64,000 nt of DNA from Dactylosporangium vinaceum. GTDB lineage: Bacteria; Actinomycetota; Actinomycetes; Mycobacteriales; Micromonosporaceae. The notes under the pieces were generated by a model, which did not search any database, was not told the origin of the DNA, and was given only the letters and a program-made list of their open reading frames with translations. This document shows, piece by piece, positions 23,446 to 32,237 of the stretch (its first letter is position 1; every line of letters starts with the position of its first letter). The position numbers and the translations under genes are program-made. The stretch lies in assembly GCF_019904175.1 (NCBI RefSeq), contig NZ_CP061913.1:10602001-10666000 (forward strand). Direction: 5' to 3'.

Positions 23446-24270
23446 CTACAGCGACGAAGTCCCGACGACCGCCGCCGGCCGATTCGCGTCGCCGAACTGG
23501 GCGAGCGGATCGACGAGCTCGCCCTGCTCGGTCAGCACTCCCTGAGCCAGTCGGGTCGCACGGGGCGGAACCGGCGGCTCCAGGTCGGCCACAACGCGCA
23601 GACCGGACAGCACATCGTCGGGTCGCACGGTCGGGGTCACCTGCCGCACGACAAGGTCGAGTATCGCACACGGTGTGTCGGTGACCTCGGAAGGTAGGTC
23701 ACCGGACGCAGAATCCGACAGAATTTCAAGATCAGACGCCTCGAGCCGGACCACCGCGGCGCGCGTGTCGAAGGTCCGGCGGCCCTGTTTTGTGAGGCGT
23801 TCCACGAGCACCTCGGGCGCGTCGAGGAAGGTCCGGACGGCGACGGCGATGTCGTGCCCGGCGATGCCCGGCAGCTCGATGCGCCAGCTCGACGCGTCGA
23901 TCCGGTCGGCGAGGCTGCCCCCGCCGTTGAGTGGCGACTCGACCGCTTCCAGCACGTCGAGGCCGGGCGAGAGGGCCGCGTCGAGGGCCCGGCACAGCTC
24001 GGCCGGGTCGACGACGGCGCGCAGGCCGATCTCGAGGTACTCGGCCTCGCTCGCCACACCCGTGGGCGCGGCGGACGCGTAGGAGACCTTCGGATGCGGG
24101 GTGAAGCCCTGCGAGTACGCGATGGGCACGTTGGCCCGCAGGATCGCCCGCTCGAACGCGCGGGCGAAGTCACGGTGTGATGTGAAGCGCAGCGGGCCGC
24201 GCTTGGCGTAGCGCAGCCGGATCCGCTGCACCACCGGGTCCTGGTTGCCCTCCGGCTGCCGTTTAGGCAT
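23446..24270 (-). CDS. TIGR03936 family radical-SAM-linked protein (DUF2344)
   Basis: A 274-residue protein starting with a basic segment and RLRYAKRGPLRFTSHRDFAR, then PIAYSQGFTPHPKVSYA, the DUF2344 signature. It is always found beside, or fused to, the radical SAM protein encoded just upstream here; the two overlap by 8 bp (ATGCCTAA). The function of the pair is unknown; tRNA modification has been suggested. Confidence 0.9.
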   Translation of the reverse strand: MPKRQPEGNQDPVVQRIRLRYAKRGPLRFTSHRDFARAFERAILRANVPIAYSQGFTPHPKVSYASAAPTGVASEAEYLEIGLRAVVDPAELCRALDAALSPGLDVLEAVESPLNGGGSLADRIDASSWRIELPGIAGHDIAVAVRTFLDAPEVLVERLTKQGRRTFDTRAAVVRLEASDLEILSDSASGDLPSEVTDTPCAILDLVVRQVTPTVRPDDVLSGLRVVADLEPPVPPRATRLAQGVLTEQGELVDPLAQFGDANRPAAVVGTSSL

Positions 24271-26227
24271 GCGGCGCTCCGGCCCCGCTGCCGCCGGGCA
24301 CCCGCAGCCCGCCGACCGGGGTCAGGGGCAGGAGCTTGCGACCCGTGGGGCCGATCTGGATCTCGGTGTCCTGGCTGGGGCAGACGCCGCAGTCGAAGCA
24401 CGGCGTCCAGCGGCAGTCGTCCTGCTCGTAGCCGGTCAGGGCGTCCTGCCAGTCCTGCCAGAGCCAGTCCTTGTCCAGGCCGGAGTCCAGGTGGTCCCAG
24501 GGCAGGACCTCGACCTGCTCGCGCACCCGGGTGGTGTACCAGGCCAGGTCCACGCCGAAGGCCGGCAGCACCGCGGCCGCGGCCTCCACCCAGCGCCGGT
24601 AGGAGAAGTGCTCGGACCAGCCGTCGAAGCGCCCGCCGTCCTCCCAGACCCGCCGGATGACCGCGCCGACCCGCCGGTCGCCCCGGCTGAGCAGGCCCTC
24701 GACCTGCGACGGCTCCCCGTCGTGATACCGGTAGCCGATCGCCTTGCCCACGGAGCGGTCGGAATTGATGGCGTCCCTGAGCGCCTTGAGCCGCCTGTCG
24801 ATGACCTCCGGCTCCTCCATCGGCGCCCACTGGAACGGCGTGTGCGGCTTCGGCACGAACCCGCCGATCGACACCGTGCAGCGAATGTCCCGCGAGCCCG
24901 TGGCCGCCCGCCCGGCCTTGATGACCTCGTGGGCGAGCTTGGCGATCTGCAGGACGTCGTCGTCGGTCTCGGTGGGCAGACCGCACATGAAGTACAGCTT
25001 CACCTGCCGCCACCCGTTGGAGTAGGCGGTGACGACGGTCCGGATCAGGTCCTCTTCGGAGACCATCTTGTTGATGACCTGGCGGATGCGCTCCGAGCCG
25101 CCCTCCGGGGCGAACGTGAGGCCCGTGCGGCGGCCGTTGCGGGAGAGCTCCTGGGCGAGCGTCACGTTGAACGCGTCCACCCGCGTCGAGGGCAGCGACA
25201 GCGACACGTTCGTGCCCTCGTACTGCTGTGCGAGCCCCGAGCACATGTCGCCGATCTCGGAGTGGTCGGCGGAGGACAGCGAGAGCAGCCCGACCTCGTG
25301 GAAGCCGGAGAACTCCAGCCCCTCCTTGACCATCTGCCCCACGGTGGTGATGCTGCGCTCCCGCACCGGCCGCGTGATCATGCCGGCCTGGCAGAACCGG
25401 CACCCGCGCGTGCAGCCGCGGAAGATCTCCACCGCGTAGCGCTCGTGCACCGTCTCGGCCAGCGGCACGAGCGGACGTTTCGGATACGGCCACGCGTCGA
25501 GGTCCATCGTGGTGCGCTTGTGCACGCGGAAGGGCACGTCGGCGCGGTTGGGCACGACCCGCTGGATGCGCCCGTCGGGCAGGTAGTCGACGTCGTAGAA
25601 GCGGGGGACGTAGACGGACTCGGTGCGGGCCAGCCGCAGCAGCAGCTCGTCACGCCCGCCCGGCTCACCCTCGGCCTTCCACGCCCGCACGATGGCGGTG
25701 ATCTCCAGGACCGCCTCCTCGCCGTCGCCGAGCACGGCGGCGTCGATGAAGTCGGCGATCGGCTCCGGGTTGAAGGCCGCGTGGCCGCCGGCGATCACGA
25801 TCGGGTGCCGGTCATCCCGCGCGGACGCGTCGAGCGGGATGCCGGCCAGGTCGAGCATGGTGAGCAGGTTGGTGTAGCCCAGCTCGGTGGAGAAGGAGAC
25901 GCCGAACAGGTCGAACGCGGTCACCGGGCGGTGCGCGTCCACCGTGAACTGCGGTACACCCTCCTCGCGCATGAGTTTCTCGAGGTCCGGCCAGACCGCA
26001 TAGGTGCGTTCGGCCAGCACGTCGGGCTGCTCGTTGAGCACCTCGTAGAGGATCTGCACGCCCTGGTTGGGCAGGCCGACCTCGTAGGCATCGGGATAGG
26101 ACAGCGCCCAGCGCACGGTGACGGCGTCCCAGTCCTTGACGACTGCGCCCAGCTCACCGCCGACGTATTGGATCGGCTTGCTGATCCGGGGCAGCAGTCG
26201 CTCGAGTTGGGGGAAGATGCTCGTCAC
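24263..26227 (-). CDS. TIGR03960 family B12-binding/radical SAM protein
   Basis: A 654-residue protein with an N-terminal cobalamin-binding-like region (about 1-230) and a radical SAM core holding the cluster motif CTRGCRFCQAG near residue 275. TLKE-type SAM motifs follow, and a C-terminal region ends in CFDCGVC. The GTG at 26227 was chosen because SIFPQLERLLPRISKPIQYV begins the family. Partner of the DUF2344 protein, with overlapping genes. Neighbouring rne is common for this pair. Confidence 0.9.
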   Translation of the reverse strand: MTSIFPQLERLLPRISKPIQYVGGELGAVVKDWDAVTVRWALSYPDAYEVGLPNQGVQILYEVLNEQPDVLAERTYAVWPDLEKLMREEGVPQFTVDAHRPVTAFDLFGVSFSTELGYTNLLTMLDLAGIPLDASARDDRHPIVIAGGHAAFNPEPIADFIDAAVLGDGEEAVLEITAIVRAWKAEGEPGGRDELLLRLARTESVYVPRFYDVDYLPDGRIQRVVPNRADVPFRVHKRTTMDLDAWPYPKRPLVPLAETVHERYAVEIFRGCTRGCRFCQAGMITRPVRERSITTVGQMVKEGLEFSGFHEVGLLSLSSADHSEIGDMCSGLAQQYEGTNVSLSLPSTRVDAFNVTLAQELSRNGRRTGLTFAPEGGSERIRQVINKMVSEEDLIRTVVTAYSNGWRQVKLYFMCGLPTETDDDVLQIAKLAHEVIKAGRAATGSRDIRCTVSIGGFVPKPHTPFQWAPMEEPEVIDRRLKALRDAINSDRSVGKAIGYRYHDGEPSQVEGLLSRGDRRVGAVIRRVWEDGGRFDGWSEHFSYRRWVEAAAAVLPAFGVDLAWYTTRVREQVEVLPWDHLDSGLDKDWLWQDWQDALTGYEQDDCRWTPCFDCGVCPSQDTEIQIGPTGRKLLPLTPVGGLRVPGGSGAGAPHA

Positions 26228-26264
26228 ACTGGCCACGGAGTACCAGAGTACCCACCGACCTGCG

Positions 26265-28622
26265 TCATCCAGGAACCTGCACCTCACGCTCGCGCCGATG
26301 GGGTGCCCGGCCGCGCGGCTGGAGCGGCGCCGGGGTGCTCGGGTGCGGCTCGGGAATCGGCCGGGTGACCGGCGCGCCGGCCCTCACCGTGACCTCTTCG
26401 CCGTGGTGGCGCAGCCGGACCTCGCCCTGGTCGACCGCGTAGGTGGCGTGGCCGTGCTCCACCGTGACGCGCAGGACGTCGCCGTGGATGGTCAGGGCGA
26501 ACCTGAGCCGGTTCATCCGCGCGGGCAGCCGGGGCAGGAACGACAGCTCGCCGCCGTAGTCGCGCATGCCGCCGAACCCGGCCACGATCGCCAGCCAGGT
26601 GCCGGCCAGCGAGGCCATGTGCAGGCCGTCCCCGGCGTTGTGCTGCAGGTCGTACAGGTCGACGAAGGCCGCCTCGCCGAGGTAGTCGTACGCGAGCTCG
26701 GTGTGGCCCACCTCGGCCGCCATGACCGCCTGGGTGCACGCCGACAGCGAGGAGTCACGGACCGTGCGCTCGTCGTAGTAGTGGAAGTTGCGGGCCTTCT
26801 CCTCCGGCGTGAACGCGTCGCCGCGCCAGTGCATCGCCAGCACGAGGTCGGCCTGCTTGACCACCTGGCGGCGGTACAGGTCGAAGTAGGGGTAGTGCAG
26901 CAGCAGCGGGTAGTTCTCCTTCGGCGTGTTCGCGAAGTCCCACTCCTGGTGCAGGGTGAAGTTGGCCGACTGCTGGTGGACGCCCAGCTCATGGTCGTAG
27001 GGCAGGTGCACCCGCGCGGCCGCGTCGCGCCAGGACGAGATCTCCTCGTCGTCGACCCCGAGCTCGCGGGCCCGGTCCGGGTGCCGCTCCGCGACGTCGG
27101 CCGCCGAGCGCAGGTTCAGCTGCGCCATCAGGTTGGTGTAGACGTTGTCGTCGGCGATCGCCGAGTACTCGTCCGGGCCTGTCACGCCGTCGATGTGGAA
27201 CACGCCGTGCCGGTCGTGATGCCCGAGCGAGCGCCACAGCCGCGCGGTCTCGACGAGCAGCTCCAGGCCGTGGTCGATCTCGAACTGCACGTCACCGGTG
27301 GCCTGGACGTAACGGACCACGGCCGCGGCGATGTCGGCGTTCACGTGGAACCCGGCCGTCCCGGCCGGCCAGTACGCCGAGCACTCCTGCCCGCGGATCG
27401 TCCGCCACGGGAACGTCGCGCCCTTGAGGCCGAGCTGCCGCGCCCGGTCGCGGGCCAGGTCCAGCGTGTCGTGCCGCCAGCGCAGCCCGTCCCGGGCCAC
27501 CTGCGGGTGCGTGTACGTCAGCACCGGCAGCACGAAGCTCTCGGTGTCCCAGAAGACGTGCCCGTCGTACCCGCGGCCGGTGAGCCCCTTGGCGGCGATC
27601 GGCCGGGCCTCGGCCCGCGCGCCCGCCTGCATCAGGTGGAACAGTGCGAACCGGACCGCCTGCTGGATCTCGGCGTCGCCCTCGACCTCCACGTCGGCCT
27701 GGGCCCAGAACTGGTCCAGGTAGGTCCGCTGGGCCTTGACGAGCCCGTCCCAGCCGCCGAGCTTGGCCCCGGCGACAGCGCCGTGGACCTGGTCGCGGAT
27801 GGCCTGCCGGGACCGCTGGCTGGACCAGCCGTAGGCGAGGTACTTCACGATCCGCAGCCGCTGCCCGGGCTGCAGCTCACAGGCGAACGTGGTGCGGGCC
27901 CAGTCCTCGGTCGACTCGGTGTGCGAGCGGACCGGCACCGGGGCCTCGACCTCGTGGTCCATCTCGGCCCCGAGCCGCAGCGCGCTGGCGTTGGTGCGGT
28001 GCAGCAGCTGGGCGTTGAGGTCGTGGGCGTAGTGCCCCTCGGCCGTGAGCGCGTGCCCGAGCGCGGCCGCGACCCGCGGGTCCTTGCTCGGCGTCGGCAC
28101 GTCCTCGTTGGCGACGAGCTCCGACTGCACGATGACCCGGGCCGGCTGGTCGACCGGCTCCACCTCGTAGAGGAACGCCGCCACGGACCGCTGCTCCAGC
28201 GACACCAGCCGGACGGTGCGCACCTTGATCCGCTGCCCGGCCGGCGAGGACCACTCCACGTCCCGCAGCAGCGTCCCGGCCCGCAGGTCGAGCACCCGCT
28301 CGTGGGCGTGCAGCCTGCCGTATCGCACGTCGAACGGCTCGTCGTCGACGAGCAGCCGGAACACCTTGCCGTTCGTCACGTTGAGGATCGTCTGGCCCTC
28401 CTCCGGGAAGCCGTAGCCGGCCTCCGCGTAGGGCAGCGGGCGCTCCTCGAAGAAGGAGTTCAGGTAGGTGCCGGGCAGCCCGAACGGCTCCCCTTCGTCG
28501 AGGTTGCCCCGCAGGCCGATGTGCCCGTTGGACAGCGAGAACAGCGACTCGGTCTGGCCGAGCGTGTCGATGTCGAGGCTCGTCTCGCGCACCGCCCACG
28601 GCTCGACGGGAAAGACGCTCAC
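26265..28622 (-). CDS. Glycoside hydrolase family 65 (disaccharide phosphorylase)
   Basis: A 785-residue enzyme. The N-terminal beta-sandwich (about 1-260, LFSLSNGHIGLRGNLDEG) is followed by an (alpha/alpha)6 barrel with the acid Glu near residue 484 in HIDGVTGPDEYSA, and a small C-terminal beta domain. GH65 members phosphorolyse trehalose, maltose, kojibiose or nigerose to beta-glucose 1-phosphate. Its GTG overlaps the stop of the beta-phosphoglucomutase-like gene (GTGA), so products of the two probably feed the same route into glycolysis. The disaccharide cannot be named. Confidence 0.93.
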   Translation of the reverse strand: MSVFPVEPWAVRETSLDIDTLGQTESLFSLSNGHIGLRGNLDEGEPFGLPGTYLNSFFEERPLPYAEAGYGFPEEGQTILNVTNGKVFRLLVDDEPFDVRYGRLHAHERVLDLRAGTLLRDVEWSSPAGQRIKVRTVRLVSLEQRSVAAFLYEVEPVDQPARVIVQSELVANEDVPTPSKDPRVAAALGHALTAEGHYAHDLNAQLLHRTNASALRLGAEMDHEVEAPVPVRSHTESTEDWARTTFACELQPGQRLRIVKYLAYGWSSQRSRQAIRDQVHGAVAGAKLGGWDGLVKAQRTYLDQFWAQADVEVEGDAEIQQAVRFALFHLMQAGARAEARPIAAKGLTGRGYDGHVFWDTESFVLPVLTYTHPQVARDGLRWRHDTLDLARDRARQLGLKGATFPWRTIRGQECSAYWPAGTAGFHVNADIAAAVVRYVQATGDVQFEIDHGLELLVETARLWRSLGHHDRHGVFHIDGVTGPDEYSAIADDNVYTNLMAQLNLRSAADVAERHPDRARELGVDDEEISSWRDAAARVHLPYDHELGVHQQSANFTLHQEWDFANTPKENYPLLLHYPYFDLYRRQVVKQADLVLAMHWRGDAFTPEEKARNFHYYDERTVRDSSLSACTQAVMAAEVGHTELAYDYLGEAAFVDLYDLQHNAGDGLHMASLAGTWLAIVAGFGGMRDYGGELSFLPRLPARMNRLRFALTIHGDVLRVTVEHGHATYAVDQGEVRLRHHGEEVTVRAGAPVTRPIPEPHPSTPAPLQPRGRAPHRREREVQVPG

Positions 28623-29338
28623 AGCAGCTCCCCCAGGTCGGCCACGACAGTGTCGGCGCCGTCGCGGGCGAGATCCGCGGCGTGCTTGCCGCCGACCCGG
28701 TCGACGCCGACGACGTAGAACCCGCCGGCCCGCCCCGCGGCGACCCCGGCCAGCGCATCCTCGAACACGGCCGCGTTCGCCGGCTCGACGCCGAGCTCGC
28801 GGGCGGCCTCCAGGAACGTGTCCGGGGCCGGCTTGCCCTTGAGCCCGCGCTCACGGATGGTCACCCCGTCGACCCGGGTCTCCAGATACCTGTCGATCCC
28901 GGTCGACGTGACCACCTGCAGCGTGTTGGCGCTCGAGCTGACCACCGCCGTGCGCAGCCCCGCCTCCCGCGCCCGCTGCAGATAGGTGACCGACGTCGGA
29001 TACGGCTCCAGCCCGCCCTCGGCGAGCAGCTCCAGCACCCTGGCGTTCTTCCGGTTGCCGAGCCCCCAGATCGTCTCGGCCTCGGGCGGGTCGTCGGGAG
29101 TACCCTCCGGCAGCGAAATGCCCCGGGACGCGAGGAAGTCGCGGACCCCCGCCTCGCGCGGCTTGCCGTCGACGTAGTCGTTGTAGTCGTGGACCGGGTC
29201 GAACTCCGGCTGGCCCTTGGCCTTGAGGAACTCGTCGAACATCGCGGTCCAGGCCTTGTTGTGGATGACCGCTGTGGGCGTCAACACTCCGTCGAGGTCG
29301 AACAGGCACGCGGTCACGTGATCAGGTAGACCCAGCAC
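28619..29338 (-). CDS. HAD family beta-phosphoglucomutase-like enzyme
   Basis: This 239-residue HAD protein has ACLFDLDGVLTPTA (nucleophile and acid/base Asp), the cap motif DYNDYVDGKPREAGVRDFL, then AVVSSSAN, KGKPAPDTFLEAA and VFEDALAGVAAG. These match beta-phosphoglucomutases that act with GH65 phosphorylases to give glucose 6-phosphate. A GTG at 29338 after GCAGG is the likely start. It is the first gene of a coupled pair with GH65. Confidence 0.9.
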   Translation of the reverse strand: MLGLPDHVTACLFDLDGVLTPTAVIHNKAWTAMFDEFLKAKGQPEFDPVHDYNDYVDGKPREAGVRDFLASRGISLPEGTPDDPPEAETIWGLGNRKNARVLELLAEGGLEPYPTSVTYLQRAREAGLRTAVVSSSANTLQVVTSTGIDRYLETRVDGVTIRERGLKGKPAPDTFLEAARELGVEPANAAVFEDALAGVAAGRAGGFYVVGVDRVGGKHAADLARDGADTVVADLGELL

Positions 29339-29404
29339 CCCTGCGACGTTACGGCGGATGTGCGAACTCTGCGCGGCGTGCACGGGGTCATTAGCCTTCA
29401 AGTT

Positions 29405-30292
29405 GTGACACAACCGCCGGACGAGTCGCCGACCCAGCGGCAGCCGGCCTCCCCCACGTGGGTCGGCTCCGCCAAGGTGCCGCCGGGCGGGTCCCGCCGG
29501 CGCCGTAACTGGGAGGACACGCTCGACGTCCCTGCCGAACAACCGCAGCCCGAGACCCGGGAGATGCCGCGCACCCGCGAACTGCCGGCCGTCCCCGAGG
29601 CGCCACCGCCTCCGCGACGGGAGAAGCGGGAGAAGCCGCCCAAGATCCAGTACGTCCCTGTGGTCCCACCGGGATATGGCCCCCTGCCACCCGGGTACCG
29701 CCCGGGTCCCTTCCCGCCGCCGCAGTACCGCCGCCGGCGCCGCAAGTGGCCGTGGGTGTTCCTGGTCCTGCTGGTGCTCTGCGCGGGCTGCTGCGGCGGC
29801 TCCTACGCGTGGGCCAGGCCGTGGTGGGTGCAGTACCCGGCGTCGGTGAACACCGACGCCGGCGTCACCGGCCTGACCAAGCTCAACGACACGGCCACCA
29901 CGAAGACCGCCGAGCAGCTGCAGACCGCGCTCACGTCGGACCACCTGGACGAGGCCGGCTTCACCGCGGCCTACCAGGACCCGGCCGACGGGCGCGCGAA
30001 GATCGTCGTGTTCGGCGCCACCAGGTTCATCACCGACCCGGCCCGCGACCTGGACGCCAGCCTTCGCAAGCTCGGCGCCAAGATCCCGATCAGCAACGTC
30101 CGCGAGGTGGACCCGGGCGTCTTCGGCGGCGAGAAGCGCTGCGCCGCGTCGCGCTTCGACGGCCGCTCGGCAACCGTCTGCGGCTGGGCCGACCACGGCG
30201 TGATCGCCATCGCCGTCTTCGTCGGCAAGTCCACCGACGCCGCCTCCGACGCGATGCAGAACATCCGGGCCGCGATCGTCAACCGCGACTGA
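29405..30292 (+). CDS. Single-span Pro-rich membrane protein, paralogue 1
   Basis: A 295-residue protein. The Pro/Arg-rich cytoplasmic N-terminus (about 1-115) includes GYGPLPPGYRPGPFPPPQYR; one helix follows (about 118-137, VFLVLLVLCAGCCGG), then an extracytoplasmic domain ending in CAASRFDGRSATVCGWADHG. The C-terminal block is shared with the proteins at 46387 and 47363. GTG start at 29405, which may be leaderless or weakly initiated. Function unknown. Confidence 0.85.
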   Translation: MTQPPDESPTQRQPASPTWVGSAKVPPGGSRRRRNWEDTLDVPAEQPQPETREMPRTRELPAVPEAPPPPRREKREKPPKIQYVPVVPPGYGPLPPGYRPGPFPPPQYRRRRRKWPWVFLVLLVLCAGCCGGSYAWARPWWVQYPASVNTDAGVTGLTKLNDTATTKTAEQLQTALTSDHLDEAGFTAAYQDPADGRAKIVVFGATRFITDPARDLDASLRKLGAKIPISNVREVDPGVFGGEKRCAASRFDGRSATVCGWADHGVIAIAVFVGKSTDAASDAMQNIRAAIVNRD

Positions 30293-30301
30293 CGGACAGC
30301 A

Positions 30302-30344
30302 GGACGGGGAGACCGGATGCTGGGAACACCCGATCTCCCCGTCC
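30302..30344. terminator. Bidirectional terminator
   Basis: GGACGGGGAGA (30302-30312) pairs perfectly with TCTCCCCGTCC (30334-30344) between two convergent genes. The loop of 21 nt contains a small CGGATG dyad. Confidence 0.75.
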
Positions 30345-30366
30345 CTGTTGGTGGAGGAAAGTCTCG

Positions 30367-31884
30367 CTACGGCAGTGTGGCCAGGTGCGGCTTGACCGTC
30401 TTGGCGAAGCCGTTGCCGTTCTTCACGTCCCAGTTGATCGACCAGGTCATCGCGCCGCGGATGCCCGGGTAGGTGTGCGGAGGCTTGAAAGTTCCGCAGT
30501 TCGCCGCCGCCGCCAGGCAGTCGAGCGCCTGGTTGACCACCGACGGTGACACCACGCCGCCGCCCGCCGCGCCGGTGCCGGCCGGGAGGCCGAGGGCCAC
30601 CTGGTCGGGGCGCAGGCCGTTCTCCAGCTGGATGCAGGCCAGCGCGGTGATGAAGTTGACGGTGCCCTGCGAATACGCCTGCATCTGGTCGCAGCCGAGC
30701 ATGCTGCCCGAGTTGTAGTACTGCGTGTGCACGACGGTCAGGATGTCCTTGATGGACAGGGCCAGGGCGAAGTAGCCGCTGCCCGTCGACTGCATGTCGA
30801 TCGTCTGCGGCGCCATCGTGATGATGAGGTTCGCGCCGGCCTTGGCCCGCAGTGCGCGCAGGGCCTGCGCCATGTACGTCGGGTTGAGGCCGTTCTCGAG
30901 ATCGATGTCGATGCCGTCGAAGCCGTAGGACTGCATCAGCGAGTAGGCCGTGTTGGCGAAGTTCGTGGCCGACGTCGAGTCACCGACGCTCACCCGGCCG
31001 GTCTCGCCGCCGACCGAGAGGATGACCTTCTTGCCCCGCGAGTGCATCGTGGCGATGTCGGCCTTGAGATCGGCGTCGGAGTATCCGCCGAGCGCGCCGG
31101 ACAGGCCGGAGTCGGCGGCGAACGTCAGCGAGCCGGGCTGGGCCCCGGCCTCCGCGAACGCCACCGCGATCAGGTCGTACTCGCTCGGCGTGTCGCGCAG
31201 CCGCAGCGGCGTGGCCGGATTGACGAAGTTCTGCCAGTAGCCGGTCAGGAAGTGCTTCGGCAGCGGGCCCGTGTTCGGCGTCGAGGGAGAGCTCGACGGC
31301 GAGCCCGAGGGGGACGACGACGGCGACGGGGAGGACGACGGCGATTTGGAGACCGAGGGCGAGGCCGAAGGGGTCGTCGGGCCGACGGTGGTCGGCAGGC
31401 CGCCCGGGCCGTTGAGCGAGAAGTCGTCGGCGGTGTACGCGGGCTGCCCGTACCAGCCGTGCACGAACACGGTCGCCGTGCTCTGCCCGGCGGCGGTGGT
31501 GAACGGCACCGAGAGCTGCGAGTACCCGCCGTTGGTGCCGGGCGTCCACGTGCTGGCGTCGACGCCGCCGGTCACGCCGATGAAGACGTAGGAGCCATTG
31601 ACCCAGCCCGAGAGGGTGTACTTCGTGTTGGGCTGGACCGACACCACCTGGCTGCACTGGGCCGTGGTCCCGCCGGGCGTGCCGGCGAGCTTGTAGCTGC
31701 CGGAGTGGGCGGCTCCGGAGGTGACCGACGCGGACTCGCATGTCCAGTTGGACGCGGCGCCCGTCTCGAATCCGGGGTTGGCGATCAGCTCGGCGGCCGA
31801 GGCGGGCAGCGCGATCAGGACCCCGGCCAGGGTCATGACCGCCGCGCCGGCCCCGGCGAGCAGGGTGACGTGACGTCTACGCAT
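30367..31884 (-). CDS. Secreted GH18 chitinase
   Basis: A 505-residue exported enzyme that hydrolyses chitin. The signal peptide ends near ASAA (about 31); then come a carbohydrate-binding jelly-roll module (about 32-165, NPGFETGAASNWTC), a Ser/Pro linker (about 170-205) and the GH18 catalytic barrel (about 210-505), with the catalytic motif FDGIDIDLENG. It is a single-domain-type bacterial chitinase of ChiC-like or ChiA-like layout. GGAG precedes the ATG. It probably acts on environmental chitin. Confidence 0.94.
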   Translation of the reverse strand: MRRRHVTLLAGAGAAVMTLAGVLIALPASAAELIANPGFETGAASNWTCESASVTSGAAHSGSYKLAGTPGGTTAQCSQVVSVQPNTKYTLSGWVNGSYVFIGVTGGVDASTWTPGTNGGYSQLSVPFTTAAGQSTATVFVHGWYGQPAYTADDFSLNGPGGLPTTVGPTTPSASPSVSKSPSSSPSPSSSPSGSPSSSPSTPNTGPLPKHFLTGYWQNFVNPATPLRLRDTPSEYDLIAVAFAEAGAQPGSLTFAADSGLSGALGGYSDADLKADIATMHSRGKKVILSVGGETGRVSVGDSTSATNFANTAYSLMQSYGFDGIDIDLENGLNPTYMAQALRALRAKAGANLIITMAPQTIDMQSTGSGYFALALSIKDILTVVHTQYYNSGSMLGCDQMQAYSQGTVNFITALACIQLENGLRPDQVALGLPAGTGAAGGGVVSPSVVNQALDCLAAAANCGTFKPPHTYPGIRGAMTWSINWDVKNGNGFAKTVKPHLATLP

Positions 31885-31955
31885 GGACGCTCCAAAGGGG
31901 GGTGACGTCGATGGGCGTCGACGTGTCTCCTCACGGTCCACGCACCGGAAATTAA

Positions 31956-31983
31956 TGTCAAGGTTTCTTTACTATTTACTAAG
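31956..31983 (-). promoter_or_regulatory. AT-rich chitinase control region
   Basis: TTTACTATTTACT (31968-31980) holds two TTTACT units at 7 bp period, next to a TTGACA (31956-31961, minus strand). Such an AT-rich island is rare in this window and lies about 80 bp upstream of the chitinase ATG. A clear -10 at normal spacing is not visible, so it may be an activator or repressor site. Confidence 0.4.
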
Positions 31984-32003
31984 GCTCCGCGGGCGGCCGC
32001 CTT

Positions 32004-32032
32004 TTCACAAGCGCTATCCTCTGTGGTACAGG
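32004..32032 (+). promoter_or_regulatory. ileS promoter
   Basis: TTCACA, a 17 bp spacer, then TACAGG. The start of transcription would fall around 32038-32040, right before the T-box stem. Confidence 0.5.
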
Positions 32033-32037
32033 CGTCG

Positions 32038-32237
32038 ACCCGGCCATCACCGGCGAGCCTCCGGAAGAACGGCCACCCCGGTGGCTCACTAGACCCGGAC
32101 GGGCACCGGCCCGTTACAGCCGGCCAACGAGCGGCCGCCGAGCGCACGATCACGGCGGCAAGCGGGGTGGTACCGCGGACCGAAGGTTCGTCCCCGCGTG
32201 GAAGTGCAGACAACCACGCGAGAGAGAGCGACCACCG
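32038..32237 (+). promoter_or_regulatory. T-box riboswitch, ultrashort stem I, Ile specifier
   Basis: Conserved T-box GGGGTGGTACCGCGG at 32163-32177, whose TGG bulge contacts uncharged tRNA-Ile. Specifier ATC (32046-32048) is in GGCCATCACCGG, close to the 5' end, as in the ultrashort actinobacterial ileS class. A CGCGTGG/CCACGCG hairpin (32195-32220) then lies close before AGAGAGAG and the ATG. This class is known to act on translation, and the absence of a T-run fits that. Confidence 0.9.

Noticed and set aside
20596..23697. A plus-strand frame of more than 1000 codons over rne
   Set aside because: Antisense shadow of rne; the minus strand gives the full RNase E domain order.
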